Source: Allofournierella massiliensis
GTDB taxonomy: Bacteria > Bacillota > Clostridia > Oscillospirales > Ruminococcaceae
Assembly (NCBI RefSeq): GCF_004345265.1
Contig: NZ_SLUM01000005.1
Coordinates: forward strand, 89,536-153,535
Length of the DNA stretch: 64,000 nucleotides
Direction: 5' to 3'
Shown: piece after piece, positions 1 to 7,758 of the stretch
Numbering within the stretch: position 1 is the first letter of the stretch
Layout: the number at the start of each line of letters is the position of its first letter
Made by a program: the position numbers and the translations under genes
Notes under the pieces: generated by a model
Told to the model about the DNA's origin: nothing
Databases searched by the model: none
What the model saw: only the letters and a program-made list of their open reading frames with translations

Positions 1-261
1 CTCTGTCAGGAACATGGGCTGCTTTCCCCAATCTACACTCACTGCCGGAGAAACGGTTGCTGGTTTTGCCCCAACGCCAGTGACTCGGAGCTGCTGCACA
101 TGGTCACAAAGCACCCGGATATGTTTGACCGGCTGATTGAATGGGAGAACGAGGATAACATCTTCCATCGTCGGATGACACGCAGAGAAACCCCGTCTGC
201 GGTAAAGGCTCGTTTATTGAGCAAATCCCAGATGGGGTTTTCTTCGCCCAAAAGCAAATAA
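1..261 (+). CDS. PAPS reductase-like protein, C-terminal part (gene enters from left edge)
   Basis: The open frame from base 1 to the TAA at 259-261 gives the last 86 residues of a protein whose start lies outside the window. It carries a cysteine cluster, CRRNGCWFCP, followed by a helical tail. That matches the C-terminal Cys motif of phosphoadenosine-phosphosulfate-reductase/DndC-like proteins carried by Clostridia integrative elements. In this family an ATP-pyrophosphatase fold activates a sulfur or nucleotide substrate, but its role in such elements is not established. The ArdC-type gene starts 16 bases downstream, so it is probably in the same plus-strand operon. Family assignment rests on the Cys motif alone. 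Confidence 0.6.
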   Translation, partial: LCQEHGLLSPIYTHCRRNGCWFCPNASDSELLHMVTKHPDMFDRLIEWENEDNIFHRRMTRRETPSAVKARLLSKSQMGFSSPKSK

Positions 262-277
262 GAAATGGAGGTTTGAG

Positions 278-2167
278 ATGGCTGAAAACAAAAATGCACA
301 GCAAGTCCGCGAAATCACGGACAAGCTGGAACAGGGCATCAAGGAGCTGTTTGAATCCGAGCGGTTCAAGGAATATCTCCGCACGATGTCCAAGTTCTAC
401 AACTATTCCTTCAACAACACGCTGCTTATTGCGATGCAGAAGCCGGAGGCAACCTATGTTGCCGGTTATACCTCGTGGCAGCGCAACTTTGACCGTCAGG
501 TCATGAAGGGCGAAAAGGGCATCAAGATTCTTGCACCCGCGCCGTACAAGGCGCAGGAAGAGCGTGAGAAGATTGATCCTTTGACGCAGAAGCCCGTGAT
601 CGGCGCAGATGGGAAGGCTGTCACAGAAACAGTTGAGGTTCTGCGTCCTGCCTTCAAGGTGGTGAGCGTCTTTGATGTTTCCCAGACGGACGGCAAGGAG
701 CTTCCGGACATTATCGTCGATGAGCTGAAAGGCACGGTTGAAAACTATGAGGCGTTCTTCGATGCGCTCAAGCAGGAGTCTCCCGTCCCTATTTTCTTTG
801 AGGACATTCCGGGCGGTGCAAAGGGATTCTTCTCGCCGGTTGAAAGCCGCATTGCCATTCAGGAGGGCATGAGCGAAATCCAGACGGTCAAAACCGCCAT
901 TCACGAGATCGCTCATGCCAAGCTCCACGCCGTCAAGCCGGATGAGAAAGCCACGCCAGAAGATAAGAAGGATCGGCACACCAAGGAGGTTGAAGCGGAA
1001 AGCGTTGCCTACACCGTCTGCCAACGGTACGGCATTGAAACCTCGGACTACTCCTTCGGTTACATCGCCGGTTGGTCATCCGGCAAGGAAACCAAGGAAC
1101 TGAAAAGCTCTCTGGACACTATCCGCAAGACGGCGGCTGAGATGATCGAGGGCATTGACGCCAAGCTCAAGGTGCTGCTGGCAGAGAAAGCACAGTCCGC
1201 AGAGATGGAAGTCGAAGCTCCCGTAAAGGAAGCTGTTCCGGAGGAAAAGCCGGAAGTCCCCATTTACCGCGAGACGGCGAATTATGCCTATGAAACCGGT
1301 GAGCTGGAGTCATATCGTGCTTCTCTCGCTGCAAACGTGGAATGCCGCCGTGCGATTGAGGCGGCAATCAGTTCTAACTACGGAGACAACCGGCTGGATG
1401 CGGATGCTGCCGTAAAAAGCGTCCTTGAGCAGTTCTCTCCGGAGCGCGTCCGGTATGTCCTCGCAAACACCATTCAGCAGAAAGACTTTGACGGGCGCAT
1501 TCCGCAGCCCCTCAAGGAGTGGGCGAAGAGCGTTGATGTCTGCCCGGAGAACGCCTCCCGCTTCCTTGTGGATAAACCCAATCCCGGACTGACCGCACTT
1601 TTCGTAGATGCGTTCCGTCAGCAGACCGAACCCCAGAAGGAAGTCATGCCTGAAAAAACAGAGGAAAGTGACCCGGAGGTTGTTGCATGGGAGAACGATG
1701 AGATCACCTCGATTGAGGTAAAAACCGTGGAGGTCAAGTCTCCCTTTGCTCCCTTGCCGGAGGAAGCAGCGAAAGCACCGAAGGCGCACCGCCTGACCGC
1801 CGAAGAGAAAGAGATCAAAGCCGCCGTCATGGATACGCTCAAGGGGCAGATTGCCTATAACAACGACGGAATGCGGGCTTCCTATCGCGCCTCTAACCAC
1901 TCCTTCAACCTGCTGGCACGGAACGGCGTCATAATTGAGGGCAACACGGTCACGCAGAACGGTGAGCCGCTGTTCAAAATCCATCGCCGTCATGCGGCAC
2001 GGAAAACGCAGGGCTGTTATCGTGAACTGATGCCGACGCTGGAATACATCAAACAGGAGCAGAAGCAGGAAAAGCCCTCTATCCGCGATCAGCTCAAAGC
2101 TGCCGCAAAACAGCAGCCGGAGAAGAAATCCCCGGTCAAATCCAAAACACACGACATGGAGTTGTGA
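278..2167 (+). CDS. Polyvalent antirestriction-type protein: ArdC-like N-terminus plus zinc metallopeptidase
   Basis: 629 residues; the start ATG follows GGAGG at 7 bases. Residues about 5-145 resemble the ArdC N-terminal ssDNA-binding domain (YNYSFNNTLLIAMQKPEATY, then a VFDVSQT strand). Residues about 190-290 hold an ImmA/IrrE-like metallopeptidase with HEIAHAKLH and a downstream Glu-rich helix (EVEAESVAYTVCQRYG). The rest is an accessory region of the kind seen in large polyvalent proteins of conjugative elements. The C-terminus is a basic linker with SIRDQLK and a final DMEL, a tail repeated on neighbouring proteins. ArdC-type proteins are thought to enter the recipient with transferred DNA and protect it from restriction; that role is inferred here. 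Confidence 0.8.
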   Translation: MAENKNAQQVREITDKLEQGIKELFESERFKEYLRTMSKFYNYSFNNTLLIAMQKPEATYVAGYTSWQRNFDRQVMKGEKGIKILAPAPYKAQEEREKIDPLTQKPVIGADGKAVTETVEVLRPAFKVVSVFDVSQTDGKELPDIIVDELKGTVENYEAFFDALKQESPVPIFFEDIPGGAKGFFSPVESRIAIQEGMSEIQTVKTAIHEIAHAKLHAVKPDEKATPEDKKDRHTKEVEAESVAYTVCQRYGIETSDYSFGYIAGWSSGKETKELKSSLDTIRKTAAEMIEGIDAKLKVLLAEKAQSAEMEVEAPVKEAVPEEKPEVPIYRETANYAYETGELESYRASLAANVECRRAIEAAISSNYGDNRLDADAAVKSVLEQFSPERVRYVLANTIQQKDFDGRIPQPLKEWAKSVDVCPENASRFLVDKPNPGLTALFVDAFRQQTEPQKEVMPEKTEESDPEVVAWENDEITSIEVKTVEVKSPFAPLPEEAAKAPKAHRLTAEEKEIKAAVMDTLKGQIAYNNDGMRASYRASNHSFNLLARNGVIIEGNTVTQNGEPLFKIHRRHAARKTQGCYRELMPTLEYIKQEQKQEKPSIRDQLKAAAKQQPEKKSPVKSKTHDMEL

Positions 2168-2179
2168 GAAAGGAGACGC

Positions 2180-3373
2180 ATGAAGAAATACACAGACGTT
2201 GACATCATCGCGGAGCTGCAGAAGCTCGTGGACAGTCATGTAGACAGCTACAAGGAAGACTTCGACATCGACAAGCGCATCATCCGCCGCGCCGCCGAAA
2301 GCCAGAATCCCGAAGACAAGACGCTGATGTGGTTCTGCCGCCCGCACGGAACGCACTGCCTCAACGAAAATCAGGTCTTCATTCAGGGAACGCGGGATCA
2401 CAACACCTTCCGTTTCTATGCGGAACAGACCTACGACGAGTGCGTTGCCCGCGTCATTGTCCCGAAAACCGTCAAGCGCGGCAAGGTGTTCGGAGATGTC
2501 TTTGAGATCAACTACCGGGAACAGGCGGCAAATGTGGCGCAGAACTCGGTTGCGCCGGATCATGACCGGCTGACCTTTGCAGACGGCTTTGTACTGGAAG
2601 CCCCCTGCCGCAGCAGCTTCGATGAGGCAATGGCTTTGGTCGGTGAGCATGGCGGTGTACAAGCCCACCGGACGCTCCCGAAGGATGCTGAGGCTCTGGT
2701 GGAAGTGCTGTCCAAGCAGAAAAGCCGCCGTGACAGACTGCCGGATGCAGAAAGGACAGAGGCGCTTTCGCCTCTGCCCGTTGCAGAACTTCGGAAGTAC
2801 GAAGCGGTCAAAAAGGCGCATCCGGACGCGCTGGTTTGCTTTGCCCAGAACGGCTATTTTGAGCTGTACGGCAAGGACGCGGAAAAAGCTGCACCCTTGC
2901 TCGGCACAAAACTCCTTGAAAAGAAGGTACGCGGCAAGCCCTCCATGCCGGTAACTGGCTTCCGTGAAGCTGCATGGGTAGCCGGTTCTCACAAGCTCTG
3001 GAAGTCCGGCGTGAATGTCTTTCTCAGCAAGGACGGCGAGACCTTCAAGGAACTCAAAGCCGCAGATTACATTCCTGTCGGCGCGACGCTGAATGTGGAC
3101 GGGATCAAGTGCAAAATTGACACGGTTGATTTTGCCGCTGATGAAGTCCGGCTGACCAACATCGAGGACAAGAACCGCCCCATCCGCTTTTCTGAGAGCA
3201 TCCAGTATGTCCGCTCCTATGTGGAAGATGCCGGAACAGCCATCTACGACACCATCCCGAAGAAGCCCGCTGCCCGTGAATCCATCCGTGACAAACTGAA
3301 ATCCGCACAGAAGGCACAGCCGCCTCACACACCGAAGCCGCAGAAATTGAAAGGAAAGGATATGGAACTCTGA
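2180..3373 (+). CDS. Polyvalent protein with MutS N-terminal (MutS-I)-like domain
   Basis: 397 residues, with AAAGGAG 6 bases before the ATG and 12 bases after the previous gene. Residues about 205-265 contain HPDALVCFAQNGYFELYGKD followed by AEKAAPLLGTKLL, very similar to the start of MutS domain I, where the mismatch-reading Phe-x-Glu lies. Here the position reads Y-F-E. No MutS ATPase is present, so this is a borrowed recognition module. The N-terminal 200 residues are unassigned. The C-terminus repeats the SIRDKLK...DMEL tail of the upstream gene. Likely a DNA-handling accessory protein of the element; the biochemical function is unknown. Confidence 0.65.
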   Translation: MKKYTDVDIIAELQKLVDSHVDSYKEDFDIDKRIIRRAAESQNPEDKTLMWFCRPHGTHCLNENQVFIQGTRDHNTFRFYAEQTYDECVARVIVPKTVKRGKVFGDVFEINYREQAANVAQNSVAPDHDRLTFADGFVLEAPCRSSFDEAMALVGEHGGVQAHRTLPKDAEALVEVLSKQKSRRDRLPDAERTEALSPLPVAELRKYEAVKKAHPDALVCFAQNGYFELYGKDAEKAAPLLGTKLLEKKVRGKPSMPVTGFREAAWVAGSHKLWKSGVNVFLSKDGETFKELKAADYIPVGATLNVDGIKCKIDTVDFAADEVRLTNIEDKNRPIRFSESIQYVRSYVEDAGTAIYDTIPKKPAARESIRDKLKSAQKAQPPHTPKPQKLKGKDMEL

Positions 3374-3374
3374 T

Positions 3375-3590
3375 ATGAAAAACTTTACCGTGGAAGAAAT
3401 CAACCTGATGTGTTGCTTCAACACATCCAGCCGGAAGCGGCTGATTGGCGATATGAAGAGCGTCACCCTGAACGACATGGACGGCGAGATCGCAGAGCTG
3501 ATGTATAAGACCGTCCGGAAGCTCGAAGCCATGACCGACGCGGAGTTTGAGGAACTGTATATCATGCCGGACGGCATGGTGGATGACTGA
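3375..3590 (+). CDS. TTRAP family small protein (transposon-transfer assisting protein)
   Basis: 71 acidic residues starting one base after the upstream stop (TGATATG), so probably translationally coupled. The N-terminus MKNFTVEEINLMCCFN and the segment EAMTDAEFEEL are typical of the small TTRAP/DUF4319 family found next to YodL/ArdA-type genes. A clear paralogue lies at 48402-48626 in the second element (MNNFTFEEINLMCIYN...SAMTDEAFAEL), also beside a DUF4316 protein. The molecular role is unknown despite the family name. Confidence 0.75.
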   Translation: MKNFTVEEINLMCCFNTSSRKRLIGDMKSVTLNDMDGEIAELMYKTVRKLEAMTDAEFEELYIMPDGMVDD

Positions 3591-3603
3591 AAGGAGGATG
3601 CCT

Positions 3604-5376
3604 ATGCCCGTATTAGACGGTAATTTTGAAGCCTTCGTCACAAACCTCGGCAAGTACAACGAGGGTATGCTGGTCGGTGAGTGGGTGAAGCTGCCCACAA
3701 CCGAGGAAGAGATGCAGAAGGTCTTTGAGCGCATTGGGATCGGCAAGCAGGACGAGTTCGGTCAGCCCTATGAAGAGTGGTTTATCACCGACTACGAATG
3801 CCCGATCTACGGCGTTCAGAAGATGCTTGGTGAGTACGAGAGTCTTGATAAGCTCAACTACCTCGCCGCTTTGATTGACGAGCTTTCCCTGAGCGATCAG
3901 GAAAAGCTCATTGCCATTATGGAGGCTGGCTGCGATGAGGTCAGCGACATCGACGATCTCATCAACCTGACGTTCAATCTGGACTGCTACGACATCATGC
4001 CCGGTATCAACGACGAATCCGATCTCGGCTATTATTACGCACACGAAGCTGGTATTTACTCCGAAAATGATCTCGGTCCTCTGGCAAATTACATCGACTA
4101 TGAACGCTATGGGCGCGACATTGCGATGGATGAGCAGGGGCGATTCACCGATGAGGGCTATGTCCGTGTCGCAAGCGAACGCTGGGATAGGCAGTTTAAC
4201 GGGGAGCTTGATGACATTCCCGACGAATACCGGATCACCGGCTCAGGGGAAGCCGCCGAGCGTGACAGCACCATTGCCGTTCTCATCGTTGAGCCGGGTA
4301 AGGAGCCTTATGTGAAGGAGATTGACTCCGGTCTGGAGTCCTTGCAGCATGAGGTCGGCGGCTGCATCGAGGCGATTTATCCCTACGAAGACCCGGTTGC
4401 CTTAGTCTGTAATGAGGAAGGCAAGCTGGAAGGTCTGCCCCTGAACCGCGCTCTGCGTGATGAGGACGGTGACATCTACGACGTTGTTGCCGGAACATTC
4501 ATGGTAGTCGGCTTGACGGATGACAGCTTCGGCTCTCTGACCGTAGAGCAGATGAAGAAGTTCTCCGACCTCTTCAAAGTTCCGGAGCAGTTTGTTAAGT
4601 TGGGCGATAAGATTGTTGCGATCCCCATGATCTCGAAGGAGCAGCAGAAGCAGGAAGTTACCGAGCGGAAGGACTTTGAGATGAATGCCGATAGCTCCGG
4701 TCTGACGGTTGCCGGTCACATCGGGACGTGGCACACCATTGACCGGCACGAGGTCGGCGGTCACAGCTTTTACCTGATGGAGCATGACGCCTACGGCGAT
4801 GAGGCGGCTTGCATCATTGTCGATGAGCGCGGCAAGCTCGTCCTTGATGATGTCTACAACGGCTTCGACGATGACACGCTCCGCCTTCTCGACCTTGAGG
4901 TCAAGGAAGTGCCGGAAATGCCCGATCCTGCGCTCTCCGTTCAGGATATGAAGGACTACGGCTACGCATGGGCTGGCGTCCTGCCCGCCGGTCAGGACGC
5001 GGCTGAAAAGGCGATGAAGAAGGGCTGCGAGGTTTACCGTCTCTATTCGGATAACACCGAGGGCTTGTGCGTGGATGCAAAGGAGATTGCCGACCATGCG
5101 GCAAAGGGCGGAATGCTCGGTATCAGCAAGGAAAGCTGGATGGCGGCTCTTGAGAAGGAAAACTATCTCAAGGCAGCGGAGATGTCGATGGAGGATGACT
5201 ACGGCATGATTGACGGGATCATCAACAACGGTCCGAAGGAGGACAAGACCCTTGATGCCAAAGTCCCCGAAAGGGGCGAGAAGTCCTCCATCATGGACAG
5301 GCTCAAGTCTGCAAAGGCTGAAAAGCAGAAGGAATGCTGCCCTCCCAAAAAGCACAAAGGAGAGATTGAGTTGTGA
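3604..5376 (+). CDS. ArdA-DUF3846-LPD28-DUF4316 polyvalent antirestriction protein
   Basis: 590 residues from the ATG at 3604, which has AAAGGAGG 5 bases upstream; in-frame codons further upstream overlap the previous gene and lack an RBS. Residues 1-210 are ArdA-like (LGKYNEGMLVGEWVKLP, EWFITDYECP), a B-DNA mimic that blocks type I restriction enzymes. Residues about 220-325 fit DUF3846 (IAVLIVEPGKEPYVKEI). Residues about 365-435 fit an LPD28-like segment (WHTIDRHEVGGHSFYLMEHD). Residues about 480-560 fit DUF4316, containing DDYGMIDGIINNG, also present in the 48628 protein. The tail is SIMDRLK...EIEL. Several anti-defence modules appear fused into one transferable protein; the order is read from sequence, the function inferred from families. 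Confidence 0.8.
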   Translation: MPVLDGNFEAFVTNLGKYNEGMLVGEWVKLPTTEEEMQKVFERIGIGKQDEFGQPYEEWFITDYECPIYGVQKMLGEYESLDKLNYLAALIDELSLSDQEKLIAIMEAGCDEVSDIDDLINLTFNLDCYDIMPGINDESDLGYYYAHEAGIYSENDLGPLANYIDYERYGRDIAMDEQGRFTDEGYVRVASERWDRQFNGELDDIPDEYRITGSGEAAERDSTIAVLIVEPGKEPYVKEIDSGLESLQHEVGGCIEAIYPYEDPVALVCNEEGKLEGLPLNRALRDEDGDIYDVVAGTFMVVGLTDDSFGSLTVEQMKKFSDLFKVPEQFVKLGDKIVAIPMISKEQQKQEVTERKDFEMNADSSGLTVAGHIGTWHTIDRHEVGGHSFYLMEHDAYGDEAACIIVDERGKLVLDDVYNGFDDDTLRLLDLEVKEVPEMPDPALSVQDMKDYGYAWAGVLPAGQDAAEKAMKKGCEVYRLYSDNTEGLCVDAKEIADHAAKGGMLGISKESWMAALEKENYLKAAEMSMEDDYGMIDGIINNGPKEDKTLDAKVPERGEKSSIMDRLKSAKAEKQKECCPPKKHKGEIEL

Positions 5377-5594
5377 GCAGAAGTCAGAAATGGAGGCAGG
5401 AGTGGTCGTTCTTCATAGGAGATAGCGGACGCCGGAAGTATAACCGCTTCTGCGTCCGCTGCGTCCATAGCTGCAAGCAGAGCTTCCGTGCGGATCTCAT
5501 CGCCTGTCCGCACTTCTCCCGCAAGGCATCGCGGTGTAGACAGTTAGGGGTCGAAAAAGCCTGTGATTGCAAGCCTCAGAGCGACGAGGAATGA
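5373..5594 (+). CDS. Small Cys-rich, probable zinc-binding protein
   Basis: 73 residues. The GTG start overlaps the stop of the ArdA gene (GTGA), indicating translational coupling. It begins MSRSQKWRQEWSFFIG, then has C-x2-C-x3-C, another CPH, and C/CDC near the end, which suggests metal binding. Proteins of this form accompany ArdA/YodL genes in Clostridia elements. No function is known. It is the last gene of the plus-strand operon before the terminator at 5691. Confidence 0.6.
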   Translation: MSRSQKWRQEWSFFIGDSGRRKYNRFCVRCVHSCKQSFRADLIACPHFSRKASRCRQLGVEKACDCKPQSDEE

Positions 5595-5690
5595 CCGCCC
5601 AGTGTGATTATATTCCCCGCACAGTTCCAGCAATAGAGCGAGAATAAGGGTCGATTTCGGCACTTGTTTGAATGCCCGGAAAACAAACCA

Positions 5691-5739
5691 AGAGCCTCTG
5701 TCGATGCCCGTTTTGGGTGTCGGCAGAGGCTCTTTTTTT
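5691..5739 (+). terminator. Intrinsic terminator of the polyvalent-protein operon
   Basis: A 10-bp perfect stem (AGAGCCTCTG at 5691-5700 with CAGAGGCTCT at 5724-5733) is followed by a run of T. It sits about 100 bases after the small Cys-rich gene. The T run overlaps the end of the minus-strand XRE gene. Confidence 0.85.
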
Positions 5740-6067
5740 ATGACATATTCAAAATAGCGGACAGCAGCTCTTGAACCTGTTGCCGGTATTCCGGCTTTAT
5801 ATCCGAAATACGTCTGGCAAGCGCAAGGGCTTCCGCTTCTGGCTCATCGGTCCCAAAGATAATTCGGTCCGCGCTGACGCCCAGCAAACGGCAAAGACGC
5901 TGCAAGGCTTCAAGAGAAATACCGGAAGCACCACGCTCAATAGCGCTCAGGTGATTCGGCGTCATGCCAAGCATTTCTGAGAGCGTGTCCTGCGTATAGC
6001 CCGCCTGTTCTCTTGCCACTTGAATATTGCCGCCGATTTCAATATTGATGTCCTTCTTCTCTCGCAT
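5738..6067 (-). CDS. XRE-family transcriptional regulator
   Basis: 109 residues from the ATG at 6067, chosen because AGGTGGTGAGG lies just before it; an in-frame ATG at 6118 lacks a site. Residues 10-65 form a Cro/cI helix-turn-helix (GYTQDTLSEMLGMTPNHLSA, IERGASGISLEAL). The C-terminal 40 residues are a helical tail ending LLSAILNMS. It is transcribed away from the SLOG/DUF1273 gene; operator-like repeats in the shared interval (6127-6147) suggest that it controls that promoter and its own. Confidence 0.85.
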   Translation of the reverse strand: MREKKDINIEIGGNIQVAREQAGYTQDTLSEMLGMTPNHLSAIERGASGISLEALQRLCRLLGVSADRIIFGTDEPEAEALALARRISDIKPEYRQQVQELLSAILNMS

Positions 6068-6126
6068 AGCCTCACCACCTTTGCATTTAGTGTACCTAAC
6101 GGCGGTGTCATTATCCACGGTACGCC

Positions 6127-6182
6127 GTCGTTGATTTTACTAACGACAATGCGTTGACTGTCCGTGATGAGGGTGATAGAAT
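6127..6182 (+). promoter_or_regulatory. Promoter and candidate operator for the SLOG/DUF1273 gene
   Basis: TTGACT (6154-6159), 17-bp spacer, TAGAAT (6177-6182), about 35 bases before the ATG at 6219. An inverted repeat GTCGTT (6127-6132)/AACGAC (6142-6147) sits immediately upstream and could bind the divergent XRE protein. Read from sequence only. Confidence 0.6.
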
Positions 6183-6218
6183 GGAGTTACCTACCAAAAG
6201 AGTGAAAGAAGGGGTGTC

Positions 6219-6794
6219 ATGTCGCGCATTATTGAGTTTAGAAAGTCTGCTCAAAAAGCTGAAAAGCAATCCGTTCAAGGCAAGACTTGTGCGTTTACCG
6301 GTCATAGACCGCAGAGTCTTCCGTTCGGCTTTGATGAATCCGATAAGCGTTGTACTTCTTTGAAATCTGTTATGCGGGATCAGATTGTAGCACTCATCGA
6401 GAACGAGGGCGTCACGCATTTTATTACCGGCATGGCTCTTGGCGTCGATATGTACGCTGCGGAAATTGTACTCGATTTGAAATCAAAATACCCTCACATT
6501 ACTCTGGAAAGTGCAATCCCTTGTGAGACACAAGCGATCAAATGGTCTGTGGCTTCACGGGAACGGTATTATAATATCGCGGCAAAGTGTGACAAGGAGA
6601 CCATGCTGCAACGGGAGTACACGTCGGACTGCATGGACAAGAGAAATCGGTACATGGTCGATCACGCCGATTATATTCTCGCAGTATGGAATGGATGCCC
6701 CAGCGGTACCGGGAACACCGTGAGATATGCCCACAAAAAGGGCAAATCTATCATCGTTATCAATCCGGTTTCCCTTGATGTCACGCGGGAATAA
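6219..6794 (+). CDS. SLOG-domain protein, DUF1273/YspA family
   Basis: 191 residues with AAGGGGTG before the ATG. It shows the Rossmann-like SLOG pattern: AFTGHRPQSLPFGFDE near residue 25, FITGMALGVDMYAAEIVLDL in the middle, and GTGNTVRYAHKKGKSIIVIN near the end. SLOG domains bind nucleotides or nucleotide-derived signals, and the subfamily is common in phages and conjugative elements. A stand-alone SLOG protein may sense a nucleotide signal; no effector domain is fused and the role here is unknown. Confidence 0.8.
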   Translation: MSRIIEFRKSAQKAEKQSVQGKTCAFTGHRPQSLPFGFDESDKRCTSLKSVMRDQIVALIENEGVTHFITGMALGVDMYAAEIVLDLKSKYPHITLESAIPCETQAIKWSVASRERYYNIAAKCDKETMLQREYTSDCMDKRNRYMVDHADYILAVWNGCPSGTGNTVRYAHKKGKSIIVINPVSLDVTRE

Positions 6795-7017
6795 GGCAAA
6801 AAACCCACTCCTGAATCAAGCGTTGCGAAAACCGTGAAGTATTTCCCGATAGCGAATACACATTGCATTACTCAGTGATTATTGGAAACGTGTACGGCGT
6901 ATGCTGCCCAGTGAACATCTCCACGGAACACATCGAATTTTCACGGCTTCGTAAAACGGAAAGTGTCACCTTATGAACAGTCCTTTGCCGAGAGAAAAAT
7001 AAATCGCTGGAAACGGG

Positions 7018-7063
7018 AACGCCCCCGGCACTGTGCGTCTGGCACAGTGCCGGGGGCGTTTTT
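7018..7063. terminator. Strong GC-rich terminator hairpin between convergent genes
   Basis: A 19-bp perfect stem (7018-7036 with 7042-7060, five-base loop) followed by TTTTT on the plus strand. It separates the plus-strand SLOG gene from the end of the minus-strand defence operon. The 220 bases before it (6795-7017) show no gene. Confidence 0.9.
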
Positions 7064-7070
7064 CCGTGTC

Positions 7071-7682
7071 TTAGTTATGAGCCAGTTCATTTAGGAGCAA
7101 CTTTCGATAGCCCACATCCAAGACGCAGCGATGGAAGTCCATCAGACGGTGTTCGTCGAACAGCTTTTCACAGAGCTTGGTCAGCGGATGATTCATCAGC
7201 TTTGCAGAAATGCCAGTCTCGTTGAAAAACCTTGCCCATGTGAAGACCTCTTCTAAATCCTCCTGCCCAAGCGTGGCAGGAATGATGGCGTTGCAGAGAC
7301 GGACAATGGGGCTGTCCGCAAATCGCTCTGCGACTTCCTCCGGTGTGCATTCATAGCGGTCACAGTCAAAGGAAAGCGCATCCTCAATTTTAAGATAATT
7401 TTCGGTTTCATCCCGCGTCAAGGTTATGGTGTAGTCTCCCATACCGGACGGCACATCAATATTCTCCATGACATCAAGCTCGTAACGGGAGCCGCCGATG
7501 ATCGCCTCAAAGGAGAAGGACTGACAGATTACTGCTGGGTTCTTGTCTATCTTGTCCTCATTCAGAAAGGACAGCGGATTGTACTCTGTTAGTTCCCAGT
7601 CGATTTTTCCTCTCTCTGTTTGTTCGGCGATCTGCTGGATCAGATGTTGTTCTTCTTCGTGCAGATTTTCATTGTACACCAT
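7071..7682 (-). CDS. Unknown protein, last gene of the defence operon
   Basis: 203 acidic residues; GGAGG 6 bases before the ATG. I do not recognise the family. The N-terminus (NLHEEEQHLIQQIAEQTERG, then KIDWELTEYNPLSF) is followed by a beta-rich middle (GGSRYELDVMENIDVPSG, YTITLTRDETENYLKIED) and a helical C-terminus. The pattern of a short helix plus an antiparallel sheet would suit a small partner or immunity-type subunit. It follows the helicase gene by about 75 bases on the same strand and probably shares its transcript. Confidence 0.55.
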   Translation of the reverse strand: MVYNENLHEEEQHLIQQIAEQTERGKIDWELTEYNPLSFLNEDKIDKNPAVICQSFSFEAIIGGSRYELDVMENIDVPSGMGDYTITLTRDETENYLKIEDALSFDCDRYECTPEEVAERFADSPIVRLCNAIIPATLGQEDLEEVFTWARFFNETGISAKLMNHPLTKLCEKLFDEHRLMDFHRCVLDVGYRKLLLNELAHN

Positions 7683-7758
7683 GATACACCTCCGTTTTCT
7701 GATTGTCGTTTTTTTGGGGGGCTGCTCTATGTTTCCGAAGAGACTGCCGTTTGTATCA

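Noticed and set aside
1310..3577. Long open frame antisense to the ArdC and MutS-I type genes
   Set aside because: No ribosome site, opposite to well-supported genes with recognisable domains; a by-product of codon composition.
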